From: Nonomuraea endophytica
GTDB taxonomy: Bacteria; Actinomycetota; Actinomycetes; Streptosporangiales; Streptosporangiaceae
NCBI RefSeq assembly: GCF_014203235.1
Contig: NZ_JACHIN010000004.1
Coordinates: forward strand, 682,948-746,947
Length of the DNA stretch: 64,000 nt
Direction: 5' to 3'
Shown here one piece after another: positions 32,836 through 40,626 of this stretch. Position numbers and translations under genes: made by a program. Each line of letters starts with the position of its first letter. Position 1 is the stretch's first letter. Below the pieces are notes generated by a model. It ran no database searches. It was not told the DNA's origin and saw only the letters and a program-made list of their open reading frames with translations.

Positions 32836-32858
32836 ATTATCCAACCGCCCTGGATAAT
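32836..32858. promoter_or_regulatory. Perfect inverted repeat upstream of the phosphoesterase-NicO operon
   Basis: ATTATCCA-N7-TGGATAAT, 8-bp perfect arms. The AT-rich arms stand out in GC-rich surroundings. The centre is about 54 bp before the predicted transcription start, a plausible site for a dimeric regulator, perhaps metal-responsive given the NicO gene (inference). Confidence 0.6.
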
Positions 32859-33068
32859 TCACCGCGCTCCCACCGGACGTTCATCTCGCGGGCGAGGCGA
32901 CTCGCGCACACCTCCCCCGCACCCTGACGTCCGGCGGATCGTCCAGACCGTCCTGCGGTCAGGCGCACATGAGAACGGGACGCCCGTCGCGGACGTCCCG
33001 TTCGTGGAGCGGGATGCTCGTCCCCGCTCGTGGAGTGGGGCGCTCGTCCCGCTCGTGGAGCGGGGCGG

Positions 33069-33605
33069 TCAGACGGCGACCAGCGCCGCCTCGGCCTCAA
33101 GTGTCGCGGCGGTGGCGGCCACCACCGCGGCCACGCGCAGGGCCTCCTGGATCTGCTCGCGGGGCAGCCCGGAGCCGCGCAGCACCTGCTCGTGCGACTC
33201 CAGGCAGCGGCCGCAGCCGTTGATCGCGGACACGGCCAGGCACCACAGCTCGAAGTCGGCCTTGTCCACGCCCGGGTTACCGATGACGGTCATCCGGAGC
33301 TTGGCCGGAAGCGTGCCGTAGGTCTCGTCGCCGATGAGGTGCGTGGCCCGGTAGTACACGTTGTTCATCGCCATGATGGAGGCGGCGGCCTTGGCGGCCG
33401 TGAACGCCTCCTCCGACAGGTTCCGCGCGGCCTCTTCCGAGACCTCGGCGATGACCCGGCCGGACCTGGCGGCCAGCGCGCACGCCAGCATCGCCCCCCA
33501 GAGCTGCTGGTCGGTCAGCGACGAGGTGGTCGTGACCGAGCCCAGGTTGAGCTTGGTGTCCTTGGCGTAGGCCGGAAGGGCTTCCTTCAGCGCGGCGATG
33601 CTCAT
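33069..33605 (-). CDS. ahpD: Alkyl hydroperoxide reductase subunit AhpD
   Basis: A 178-aa AhpD. The redox-active CxxC is in NGCGRCLESHEQ, with the nearby Glu and His needed for proton relay. It recycles AhpC, with electrons from the lipoamide/SucB-Lpd system as known in Mycobacterium. ATG 33605 has AAGGAGG upstream. It follows ahpC after 62 bp that contain a dispersed repeat; both are divergent from oxyR. Confidence 0.96.
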   Translation of the reverse strand: MSIAALKEALPAYAKDTKLNLGSVTTTSSLTDQQLWGAMLACALAARSGRVIAEVSEEAARNLSEEAFTAAKAAASIMAMNNVYYRATHLIGDETYGTLPAKLRMTVIGNPGVDKADFELWCLAVSAINGCGRCLESHEQVLRGSGLPREQIQEALRVAAVVAATAATLEAEAALVAV

Positions 33606-33639
33606 GCGCCCTCCTTCGTCGGTCGCACAAGCATCAGAT

Positions 33640-33668
33640 GGCTGTGTCTCATTGGTCGCTCCGCTCCC
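33640..33668 (-). repeat. Dispersed intergenic repeat, copy 2 (after the ahpC stop)
   Basis: On the minus strand, right after the ahpC TAG: GGAGCGGAGCGACCAATGAG followed by ACACAGCC. The GAGCGACCAATGAG core is identical to 13450-13463, and GACACAGCC recurs at 40584-40592. Confidence 0.6.
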
Positions 33669-34219
33669 TACGCGCCCAGCAGCGCCTTCGCGTCGAGGCC
33701 CTTCTCGCCCTTGTTCCAGTTGCACGGGCACAGCTCGTCGGACTGCAGCGCGTCCAGGACCCGCAGGACCTCCTTGACGTTGCGGCCGACCGAACCCGCC
33801 GTCACCATCGTGAACTGGATCTCGTTATTCGGGTCCACGATGAAGGTGGCGCGCTGGGCGACGCCGTCGGGGCCGAGGATGCCGAGGTCGGCGGAGAGCT
33901 CGCGCTTGATGTCGCTCAGCATCGGGAACGGCAGGTCGCGAAGGTCGTCGTGGTCCTTGCGCCAGGCGTGGTGCACGAACTCGGAGTCCACGGACACGCC
34001 CAGGACCTGGGCGTCACGGTCGGCGAAGTCCTCGTTGAGACGGCCGAACTCGGCGATCTCGGTCGGGCAGACGAAGGTGAAGTCCTTCGGCCAGAAGAAC
34101 ACCACGCGCCACTTGCCCTCGTAGGTCTTGTGGTTGATCTCCGCGAACGCCTTCTCGGGGTCGAGGTCGACGCAGGCGGTGAGTTCGTACTCGGGAAAGT
34201 GGTCACCGACGGTGAGCAA
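33668..34219 (-). CDS. ahpC: Alkyl hydroperoxide reductase AhpC (2-Cys peroxiredoxin)
   Basis: A 183-aa peroxiredoxin that reduces H2O2, alkyl peroxides and peroxynitrite. The peroxidatic Cys is in DFTFVCPTE and the C-terminal resolving cysteines in LCPCNW, the actinobacterial AhpC pattern. The start is a TTG at 34219, since homology begins there and AAGGAG sits 8 nt before it; no ATG or GTG fits. It is divergent from oxyR, as in other actinomycetes, and should be OxyR-controlled. Confidence 0.95.
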   Translation of the reverse strand: MLTVGDHFPEYELTACVDLDPEKAFAEINHKTYEGKWRVVFFWPKDFTFVCPTEIAEFGRLNEDFADRDAQVLGVSVDSEFVHHAWRKDHDDLRDLPFPMLSDIKRELSADLGILGPDGVAQRATFIVDPNNEIQFTMVTAGSVGRNVKEVLRVLDALQSDELCPCNWNKGEKGLDAKALLGA

Positions 34220-34276
34220 GTGCGTGTCTCCTTGGATGAACGTGGTGGTCAGGGGCCCAAGCGTCCCGCACGTAGC

Positions 34277-34308
34277 ATTGATCTGAGAAATCGAGCAGTC
34301 AGACCAAT
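34277..34308. promoter_or_regulatory. Probable OxyR site between ahpC and oxyR
   Basis: ATTGATCT and AGACCAAT form an inverted repeat (7 of 8 matching) separated by 16 nt in the 96-bp divergent gap. The arms lie where a LysR-type dimer or tetramer would bind to control both promoters. The sequence is not the E. coli OxyR consensus. Confidence 0.5.
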
Positions 34309-34315
34309 TTGAGAG

Positions 34316-35260
34316 GTGTTCCCTATCAGTGAGCCCGTGCCGACCCTGGCTCAGCTGCGCGCGTTCCTGGCCGTGGCCGAACATCTCCACTTCAGGGAGG
34401 CGGCGAGCAGGCTCCGGATCAGCCAACCCGCTTTGTCCGGAAATATCGCTGCTTTGGAGGAGGTTTTGGATCAGCAGCTGGTGGAGCGGACCACCCGCAA
34501 GGTGCTGCTCACCCCCGCCGGAGAGCGCCTGACCGAGCACGCGCGGCGTGTCCTGGCCGCCGTCGACGACCTCATGGGCGAGGTGGCCCAGAACCGCGAA
34601 CCCTTCCGCGGGCCCGCCCACCTCGGCGTCATCCCGACCGTCGCGCCGTACGTGCTGCCAGCGCTGCTGCCGATGTTCGCCAGGCGCTTCCCGCACCTCA
34701 AGCTCACCGTGCACGAGGCCAGGACCGAGACGATCCTGGAAGAGGTGCGCGAGGGGCGGCTCGACATGGTGCTGCTCGCTCTGCCCACCGAGGTGAACGG
34801 GCTGGTCGAGGAGCCGCTCTACGACGAGGACTTCCTGCTGGCCGTACCGGAGGATCATCCGCTCGCGGCGAGTGAGGAACCGCTCGGCCGCGCGGCGCTG
34901 AAGGGCCTCGACATCGTGCTGCTCAACCAGGGCCACTGCCTGCGCGAGCAGGCCATAGACGTCTGCAGGGAGGTCGGCGCGCGCGCCACGGCCACCACCT
35001 ACGCCACCAGCCTGCCCACGCTCGTGCAGCTCGTCGCGGGCGGGCTCGGCGTGACGCTGCTGCCCGAGTCGGCGGTGCCCGTGGAGACGGGCAAGCGGGT
35101 ACGGCTGGCGCTGCGCCGCTTCGCCCCGCCCGCGCCGGGCCGCACGATCGGCCTGGCGTACCGGGGATCGTCGGCGCGGGCGGCCGAGTACGCGCAGCTC
35201 GCCAAGGCGGTCAGGAGCGCGGTGCGGCAGCGGCGGCTGCCCGTCAAGATCGTCACCTGA
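34316..35260 (+). CDS. oxyR: OxyR, peroxide-sensing LysR-type regulator
   Basis: A LysR regulator of 314 aa. An N-terminal winged helix-turn-helix (LRAFLAVAEHLHFREAASRLRISQPALSGNIAALE) is followed by an effector domain with both OxyR redox cysteines in GHCLREQAIDVC. It should activate ahpC-ahpD on oxidation. The start is uncertain: GTG 34316 is the longest; GTG 34337 gives the more usual N-terminus (VPTLAQLRAFLAV). GAGAGG overlaps the first and lies far from the second. Confidence 0.95.
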   Translation: MFPISEPVPTLAQLRAFLAVAEHLHFREAASRLRISQPALSGNIAALEEVLDQQLVERTTRKVLLTPAGERLTEHARRVLAAVDDLMGEVAQNREPFRGPAHLGVIPTVAPYVLPALLPMFARRFPHLKLTVHEARTETILEEVREGRLDMVLLALPTEVNGLVEEPLYDEDFLLAVPEDHPLAASEEPLGRAALKGLDIVLLNQGHCLREQAIDVCREVGARATATTYATSLPTLVQLVAGGLGVTLLPESAVPVETGKRVRLALRRFAPPAPGRTIGLAYRGSSARAAEYAQLAKAVRSAVRQRRLPVKIVT

Positions 35261-35269
35261 CCCGCGCCG

Positions 35270-36433
35270 TCACGGCAGGCGTTTGAGCCTGGCCACCGCC
35301 TCGTCGATGACCTCGTCCTTCTTGCAGAACGCGAACCGGACGAAGTGCGCACCACGCTCCGGATGGTCGTAGAACACCTGGGTCGGAATGGCCACCACCC
35401 CCGCCAGCGCCGGCAGCTTGCGGGTCAGCTCCAGGCCGTCGGTGAAGCCCAGCGGCCGGATGTCGGTCTGCACGAAGTACGTGCCCGAAGGCCGGAACAC
35501 CTCGAAGCCCGCCGAGGTCAGCCCCTCCATCAGCCGGTCGCGCTTGTCCTGGAGCCCTGACCGCAGTGCCGCCACCCAGTCGAGCTCGTGCCGCAGCCCG
35601 TAGGTGACGGCGAGCTGCCACGGCGCGCTCGCCGTGAACGTGAGGAACTGCTTGACCGTCTGCACCGCGCCGACCAGCGGCGGCGGCGCGCACACCCAGC
35701 CGGTCTTCCAGCCGGTGACCGAGAACGTCTTGCCCGCCGAGGAGATCATCACGGTGCGTTCGCGCATGCCGGGGAAGGTGGCCAGCGGGATGTGCTCGAC
35801 GCCGTCGAAGGTCAGGTGCTCGTAGACCTCGTCGGTGATCGCGATCAGGTCGCGTTCCTGGCAGAGCTCGGCGATGACGGCCAGTTCGGCGCGGGTGAAC
35901 ACGGTCCCGGTCGGGTTGTGGGGGGAGTTGACCAGGATCGCGCGGGTACGCGGGGTGACGGCGGCGCGCAGCTCGTCCGGGTCGAAGGTGAAACGACCGT
36001 CGGCCGGGCGCAGCGTGACCGCCACCAGCCGGGCTCCGGACAGCGCGATCGAGGCGGCGTAGGAGTCGTAGTAGGGCTCGAACGCGATCACCTCGTCGCC
36101 CGCCTCGCACAGCGCCAGGACGCTCGCCGCGATCGCCTCCGTGGCTCCGACGGTCACCAGCACCTCGCCGTCGGGGTCGTAGTCGAGGCCGTAGTGGGCC
36201 GAGCGGTGCTCGCTGACCGCGTGCCGCAGATCGGGCACACCTGGCCCCGGGGGGTACTGGTTCGCGCCCGCCGCGATCGCCTCCACCGCCCGGTCGAGCA
36301 TCGCCGCCGGGCCGTCGGTGTCGGGAAAGCCCTGGCCGAGGTTGATCGAGCCGGTCCGCACGGCCAGCGCGCTCATCTCGGCGAAGATCGTCGTGCCGAA
36401 GGCGCGCATCCTGGATACAAGGGGTTCCGTCAC
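35270..36433 (-). CDS. PLP-dependent class I aminotransferase (DapC/kynurenine aminotransferase-like)
   Basis: A 387-aa fold type I aminotransferase. The PLP lysine is in SSAGKTFSVTGWKTGW, the phosphate/ring region NSPHNPTGTVF and TDEVYEHLTF. The sequence resembles the group called N-succinyldiaminopimelate aminotransferase DapC or YbdL-like methionine aminotransferase; the exact substrate cannot be decided. GTG 36433 follows TAGTCT-N6. It is divergent from the surface hydrolase with only 25 bp between start codons. Confidence 0.9.
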   Translation of the reverse strand: MTEPLVSRMRAFGTTIFAEMSALAVRTGSINLGQGFPDTDGPAAMLDRAVEAIAAGANQYPPGPGVPDLRHAVSEHRSAHYGLDYDPDGEVLVTVGATEAIAASVLALCEAGDEVIAFEPYYDSYAASIALSGARLVAVTLRPADGRFTFDPDELRAAVTPRTRAILVNSPHNPTGTVFTRAELAVIAELCQERDLIAITDEVYEHLTFDGVEHIPLATFPGMRERTVMISSAGKTFSVTGWKTGWVCAPPPLVGAVQTVKQFLTFTASAPWQLAVTYGLRHELDWVAALRSGLQDKRDRLMEGLTSAGFEVFRPSGTYFVQTDIRPLGFTDGLELTRKLPALAGVVAIPTQVFYDHPERGAHFVRFAFCKKDEVIDEAVARLKRLP

Positions 36434-36439
36434 GGCCCC

Positions 36440-36452
36440 AGACTATTAGGCT
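36440..36452. promoter_or_regulatory. Overlap-packed divergent leaderless promoters in a 25-bp gap
   Basis: Plus strand: TAGGCT (36447-36452)-N6-GTG 36459. Minus strand: TAGTCT (36445-36440)-N6-GTG 36433. Both fit TANNNT-N6-start exactly and the two -10 boxes are one base apart, so each gene's -35 region would lie within the other coding sequence. Confidence 0.65.
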
Positions 36453-36458
36453 CGACCT

Positions 36459-38444
36459 GTGATCATCAGGGTCGTGATCGCGCTCGCTCTGAGCGTCCCC
36501 CCTCCGGCCGCCGCCGTCCGGGCCGCCGACGCCTGTCCCGTCCCCGTTCCCACCGGCACCACCTGCGGGTTCCTTGAGGTTCCCGAACGCAGGGACGCGC
36601 CCGGCCGTACCATCAAGGTCGGGTACGCCGTGCACCGCTCGCAGGATCCCGCCCGCAAGCCCGACCCCGTCGTCTACATGGGCGGCGGGCCCGCCTCGTC
36701 GTCGTTGCAGCTGACCGGGTTCCTGAGCCAGGTGTTCCCCGACCGCGACGTCGTCACGATCGAGCAGCGCGGCGGCAAATACTCCCAGCCCCGGCTGACC
36801 TGCCCGGAGACCGTCGAGGCCATGCTCGACCGGCTGCGCCGCCCGGAGACCGGAGCCGCCGCCGTGGCGACCGGGGCCGTCGCGTGCCGCAAGCGGCTGG
36901 CCGAGCGCGGCGTCGACCTGCGCGGCTACAACACGCGCGAGATCGTCGCCGACGTCGTGGACCTGCGCAAGAAACTCGGCTACCCCACCTGGAACCTGTT
37001 CGGGGTCAGCTACTCCACGCGGGTCATGGTGGAGGCGGCCAAGGCCGATCCGGGCGGGGTGCGGTCGATGATCCTCGACTCCTACCTGCCGGAGAAGGTC
37101 GACTGGTATCGCGAGGCCGACCGGAACCTGATCGACACCGTGACGGCGCTGGGGGTGAAGGACCGGTTCGAGGCGATGGTGTCGCGCTACAACCGTGCTC
37201 CCGCCCTGGTGCCGACGACCGATCCGCTGCTCGGCGAGCCGTTCACGGCCCGGATGAGCGGCGACGACGTGGCGACCGTGCTGGCCGAGGCGCTGCACGA
37301 GTCGGAGCTGGTGGCGGTGGCCCCGGCGCTGATCGACGCGCTGGCCTCGGGGCACGAGGAGCTGTTGCGCCCGCTGGCCGATGCGGTGGGTGGGGGGCTG
37401 ACGTCGCATGAGTTCGGCCTGTATCACGCCGTCCAATGCCAGGATGAGACGAAATTTCCCGATTTTTCGCGACTTTTTACCGTGACCAACGACAAGGCGG
37501 TCTGCCAAGCCTGGAACCTGCCCCCCTCTCCCCCAACCCCGCCCACGGGCCCCAAGACCCCGGAGCAGACGGGTAGCGGGCAGGACAGCTCGGGTATCGG
37601 GCAGGACGGCCAGGGTTCCGGCCAGACGGACCCGGCGACCACGCGGGCCGACCTTGGCGCCGGGCAATCCCGCACCACAGACGCGGGAGCCGGGCAATCC
37701 CGCACCACAGACGCGGGAGCCGGGCAATCCCGCACCACAGGCGTGGGTGCCGGTCGACCCGGCACCACGGCCGCGCAGACGGGTGTCCGGCAGGGGGTTG
37801 GGGTGCCGGTGTTGGTGTTGGGTGGGCAGTTCGATCCCACGACGCCGCCCAGGACCAGCAGGCCGGCCGCCGCCGAGCTGCCGGGTGTCACGTTCGTGGA
37901 GTTCGCGGGGGTGGGGCACGCCGTCTTCCTGGCCATGGCCACCACCTGCGGCCGCCAGACGATGGCGGCGTTCGTCGCGGCCCCGGGTTCCTGGAGTCAG
38001 CCGTGTGTCCCGAGCCGGGTGGCGCTTGAGCGGTTCGCGCCGGGGTCGATGCTGGTGACGGGCGCGCCGTACCAGATCATGCTCGCGCCGTGGCTGGCCG
38101 TGCCCATGGTGCTGTTCGCGCTGGTCGCGCTGGTCCAGCTGGTCGGCGGCGGGGTGCGGGGGCGGGGGCTGAGCGCGTTCGCGGGGCTGGCCGGTCTCGC
38201 GGCGGTCGGCCTGACCGTGCAGGCGGTGTACGGCCTGCTCAGCACCAACGAGACCGCTCTGGCCGTCGGTGTGCCGAGTTCGGTGGAGATGTTCGGGTGG
38301 CTGGCCGTGGGCGCGGTGGCGCTGAGCGTGGCGGCGGCGGTGTGGGCCATCGAGGCGAAACCGGCGCGAAGGCTGTGGCCGCACCTGGTGGCACTCGTGG
38401 TGGGCGGCGGGTTCCTCGTATGGTGGTTCGCCTGGTTCCTGTAA
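36459..38444 (+). CDS. Surface alpha/beta hydrolase (TAP-like) with C-terminal membrane domain and repeat insert
   Basis: A 661-aa protein with a signal peptide (1-22), then a prolyl-aminopeptidase/TAP-like alpha/beta hydrolase: VVYMGGGPA oxyanion region, LFGVSYSTR nucleophile elbow (Ser near residue 186), LVLGGQFDPTTPP Asp, and GVGHAVFL His. Between the cap and the Asp is an insert (about residues 350-440) of Gly/Gln/Thr-rich sequence containing four 30-bp repeats. The C-terminal 120 residues form three or four helices. Likely a peptidase or esterase tethered to the outside of the membrane. The 3' end overlaps the DUF418 gene by 25 bp. Confidence 0.88.
   Translation: MIIRVVIALALSVPPPAAAVRAADACPVPVPTGTTCGFLEVPERRDAPGRTIKVGYAVHRSQDPARKPDPVVYMGGGPASSSLQLTGFLSQVFPDRDVVTIEQRGGKYSQPRLTCPETVEAMLDRLRRPETGAAAVATGAVACRKRLAERGVDLRGYNTREIVADVVDLRKKLGYPTWNLFGVSYSTRVMVEAAKADPGGVRSMILDSYLPEKVDWYREADRNLIDTVTALGVKDRFEAMVSRYNRAPALVPTTDPLLGEPFTARMSGDDVATVLAEALHESELVAVAPALIDALASGHEELLRPLADAVGGGLTSHEFGLYHAVQCQDETKFPDFSRLFTVTNDKAVCQAWNLPPSPPTPPTGPKTPEQTGSGQDSSGIGQDGQGSGQTDPATTRADLGAGQSRTTDAGAGQSRTTDAGAGQSRTTGVGAGRPGTTAAQTGVRQGVGVPVLVLGGQFDPTTPPRTSRPAAAELPGVTFVEFAGVGHAVFLAMATTCGRQTMAAFVAAPGSWSQPCVPSRVALERFAPGSMLVTGAPYQIMLAPWLAVPMVLFALVALVQLVGGGVRGRGLSAFAGLAGLAAVGLTVQAVYGLLSTNETALAVGVPSSVEMFGWLAVGAVALSVAAAVWAIEAKPARRLWPHLVALVVGGGFLVWWFAWFL
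37657..37776. repeat. 30-bp in-frame minisatellite in the surface hydrolase gene
   Basis: Four units start at 37657, 37687, 37717 and 37747; units 1-3 are nearly identical (core ccgggcaatcccgcaccaca), and the fourth is diverged. They encode AGQSRTTDAG decapeptides. The near identity points to recent expansion. Confidence 0.92.
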
Positions 38445-39352
38445 CGCGCATCAGAGAGCTCGACGCGCTCCGCGGCTTCGCGGTGTGCGGCATCATGCTG
38501 GTCAACACCTGGCAGCACGCCCCGCACGAACCACCCCAGCAGCCGCTGGACTCCGTCATGGAGTCGGCCTTCCAGGGCCGCTTCTACCCGATCTTCTCGC
38601 TGCTGTTCGGCATCAGCTTCGTGCTGTTCCTGCGCAGCGGCTCGCGCATGGTGCTGCTGCGCAGGTTGTTCTTCCTGCTGCTGTTCGGGCTGGTCCAGCA
38701 CACCTTCTACGAGGGCGAGGTGCTGACCGACTACGCCGCCTTCGGCGCGGCCGTGCTGCTGCCCGCCTCGTTCCTGGCCCCGGGCTACCCGGTGCTGGTG
38801 CTCGGGCTGGCGGCGCTCGGCTGGGGTGTGTGGCAGGGCGGCGGCACGCTGATCATCCCGGGGATGTTCCTGATCGGGATGGCGCTGATCCAGCTCAAAC
38901 CGGACCGGCGGCTGCTGCTGCCGTTCTTCGCCGTCGGGTCGGTGGCCTCGCTGGCGCTGACGGTCTTCTACTACTCCAGCGAGATCCCGGCCTACTACAC
39001 GCTGGGCGCGGTGACCGGTGCGGTCGCCTACGGGACCGGCCTGCTGCTGGTCCTGCGGCCGTGGCTGTCGGCGGTGCTGGAGCCGATGGGCAAGCTGGCG
39101 CTGACCAACTACGTCTCCGGCACGCTGGTCATCTTCCTGACCGGGCCGGTGACCGACGGCTGGTGGGTGCTGGTCGTGGCGGGGGCGACGGTGGCCGCGC
39201 AGGCGGTCTTCAGCCGGTGGTGGCTGAGCCGTCACCGCTACGGGCCGCTGGAGTGGATTTGGCGGTGCCTGACCTGGTTCCGCCGGGTGCCCAACGGTCT
39301 AGAGTCGAGACGTGACGAGAATCGCCCTCTGTCAGATCCCGGTGTCCCCTGA
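38420..39352 (+). CDS. DUF418/YeiB-like membrane protein
   Basis: A 310-aa integral membrane protein. It opens with TRIRELDALRGFAVCGIMLVN, the typical N-terminus of the DUF418 (YeiB-like) and acyltransferase-3-like group, and carries about eight helices with GKLALTNYVSG near the C-terminus. Function is unknown; relatives are often annotated as putative O-acyl transfer or transport proteins. ATG 38420 lies inside the hydrolase gene. Its stop lies inside the nitrilase gene by 41 bp, so the three are tightly packed. Confidence 0.85.
   Translation: MVVRLVPVTRIRELDALRGFAVCGIMLVNTWQHAPHEPPQQPLDSVMESAFQGRFYPIFSLLFGISFVLFLRSGSRMVLLRRLFFLLLFGLVQHTFYEGEVLTDYAAFGAAVLLPASFLAPGYPVLVLGLAALGWGVWQGGGTLIIPGMFLIGMALIQLKPDRRLLLPFFAVGSVASLALTVFYYSSEIPAYYTLGAVTGAVAYGTGLLLVLRPWLSAVLEPMGKLALTNYVSGTLVIFLTGPVTDGWWVLVVAGATVAAQAVFSRWWLSRHRYGPLEWIWRCLTWFRRVPNGLESRRDENRPLSDPGVP
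39300..39305 (+). promoter_or_regulatory. Internal leaderless -10 box for the nitrilase-family gene
   Basis: TAGAGT-N6-GTG 39312, lying inside the end of the DUF418 gene; the downstream gene can be transcribed on its own. Confidence 0.55.
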
Positions 39353-40103
39353 TCCCACCGTCAACCTCCAGCGGGTACGGCAGGCCCTGACCGAGGCCGA
39401 AGGCGCCGACCTGGCCATCTTCCCGGAGGCGACGCTCACCCGCTACGGCAAGCGCATCACCGACCTGGCCGAGCCGCTGGACGGGCCGTTCGTGACCGGC
39501 GTGGCCGAGGCGGCCCGCGCCCACGGCATCGCGGTGATCGCCGGCGTGTTCGAGCCCGGCCGGGACCGCGTGTACAACACCGCCGTCGCCCTGGACGCCC
39601 GCGGCGAGATCCAGGCGGCGTACCGGAAGATCCATTTGTTCGATTCCTTCGGCGCCAAGGAGTCGGAGCTGGTCGAGCCCGGCGCCGAACCGACCGTGGT
39701 CGAGCTGGCGGGGCTCAGGATCGGGCTCGTCACCTGCTACGACGTGCGCTTCCCCGAGCTGACCCGCGCGCTGGTGGACAAGGGCGCGGAGATGTTCGCG
39801 GTGATCGCCGCCTGGGGGTCGGGGCCGCTGAAGGAGGACCACTGGATCACGCTGGTGCGCGCCCGCGCGCTGGAGAACACCATGTGGACCGCCGCCGTCG
39901 GCCAGGCGCCCAACCCGGCCGAGTCGAGCGACGGTTTCGGCGTCGGCCGGAGCATGCTCGTCGACCCGCTGGGCGTGGTCCGGGCGGATCTGGGCAGTGC
40001 GTCTGGAGTCCAGCTTGTCGAGGCCGATCCGGAGGCGACGGCCGCGGTGAGGAAGACCCTTCCGTGCCTTGAACATCGGGTGCTCGGGGTCATGCGATCG
40101 TAA
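39312..40103 (+). CDS. Carbon-nitrogen hydrolase (nitrilase superfamily amidase)
   Basis: A 263-aa member of the nitrilase superfamily with the Glu-Lys-Cys triad: LAIFPEATLTRYG (Glu), YRKIHLFDSFGAKES (Lys) and LVTCYDVRFPEL (Cys). The size and the DVRFPE motif fit the omega-amidase/Nit-like branch, which hydrolyses small amides such as 2-oxoglutaramate or deaminated glutathione. It starts at GTG 39312. The product may link to the nearby aminotransferase, since omega-amidase commonly acts after glutamine transamination; that link is inferred. Confidence 0.93.
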   Translation: MTRIALCQIPVSPDPTVNLQRVRQALTEAEGADLAIFPEATLTRYGKRITDLAEPLDGPFVTGVAEAARAHGIAVIAGVFEPGRDRVYNTAVALDARGEIQAAYRKIHLFDSFGAKESELVEPGAEPTVVELAGLRIGLVTCYDVRFPELTRALVDKGAEMFAVIAAWGSGPLKEDHWITLVRARALENTMWTAAVGQAPNPAESSDGFGVGRSMLVDPLGVVRADLGSASGVQLVEADPEATAAVRKTLPCLEHRVLGVMRS

Positions 40104-40106
40104 AGT
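40101..40106 (+). promoter_or_regulatory. Leaderless -10 box overlapping the nitrilase stop codon
   Basis: TAAAGT-N6-GTG 40113; its first three bases are the TAA stop of the nitrilase gene. Confidence 0.55.
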
Positions 40107-40112
40107 GGTGTC

Positions 40113-40559
40113 GTGAGCAGAACGCAAATGCAGAAGGTGGTCCCGCCGCGTCTGCTCGTGCCCTATCTGTCGGGCAAGCGCACGGTCATCTCCGGATATG
40201 TCTACCGCGTGCAGGACTGCGCGCGGCTGAGCACGCCCAGGCAGCTCTTCCACGGGCTCGACCTGTCGTTCGAAGGATCGGAGCTGACGGCCGAGGTGCC
40301 CGAGCTGTATGTGATGCGCTGGTACGCGCGCGACGTCGACACCTACGCCGTGCCGTACGGACCGCACATGGGCGGTGACTGGAGCGACACGCCGCCGTTC
40401 GCCGGCAACGGCTTCACCACCTCGCGCGAGCACGTGGTGCCGCAGTTCCACACGATGCCGATGCCGATCCCGGCGGGTGCCGAGATCGTGCACGTCAGCC
40501 CCGAGTCCGAGCGTCCGTTCGCCGCCTACGACGGGCTGACCTGGCGGCCCGCGGCATGA
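40113..40559 (+). CDS. Unknown 148-aa protein
   Basis: I do not recognise this family. The 148-aa protein is cytoplasmic-looking, with an aromatic, proline-rich, mostly beta composition (phrases VIMRWYARDVDTYAVPYG-like and HTMPMPIPAGAEIVHVS). It has no membrane segment and a single Cys. GTG 40113 follows a TANNNT-N6 box and the nitrilase stop by 9 bp. It is followed by a similarly sized unknown protein after 67 bp that hold a dispersed repeat. The pairing of two such small proteins could reflect an interacting pair. Confidence 0.7.
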   Translation: MSRTQMQKVVPPRLLVPYLSGKRTVISGYVYRVQDCARLSTPRQLFHGLDLSFEGSELTAEVPELYVMRWYARDVDTYAVPYGPHMGGDWSDTPPFAGNGFTTSREHVVPQFHTMPMPIPAGAEIVHVSPESERPFAAYDGLTWRPAA

Positions 40560-40606
40560 GCGAGCGCAGCGAGCGAACGATTGGACACAGCCGTCCAACG
40601 CTCATG
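40557..40606 (+). repeat. Dispersed intergenic repeat, copy 3, with hairpin
   Basis: It begins at the stop codon (TGAGCGAGCGCAGCGAGCG) and runs to GACACAGCC (40584-40592), which matches the ahpC-ahpD copy. TTGGAC (40581-40586) and GTCCAA (40593-40598) make a perfect 6-bp hairpin. Confidence 0.6.
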
Positions 40607-40626
40607 CGGCTTCCGAAGGAGGTCGC

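Noticed and set aside
35253..38384. A 1043-codon minus-strand frame across oxyR end, aminotransferase and hydrolase
   Set aside because: It runs antisense or out of frame to three well-supported genes and has no recognisable domain.
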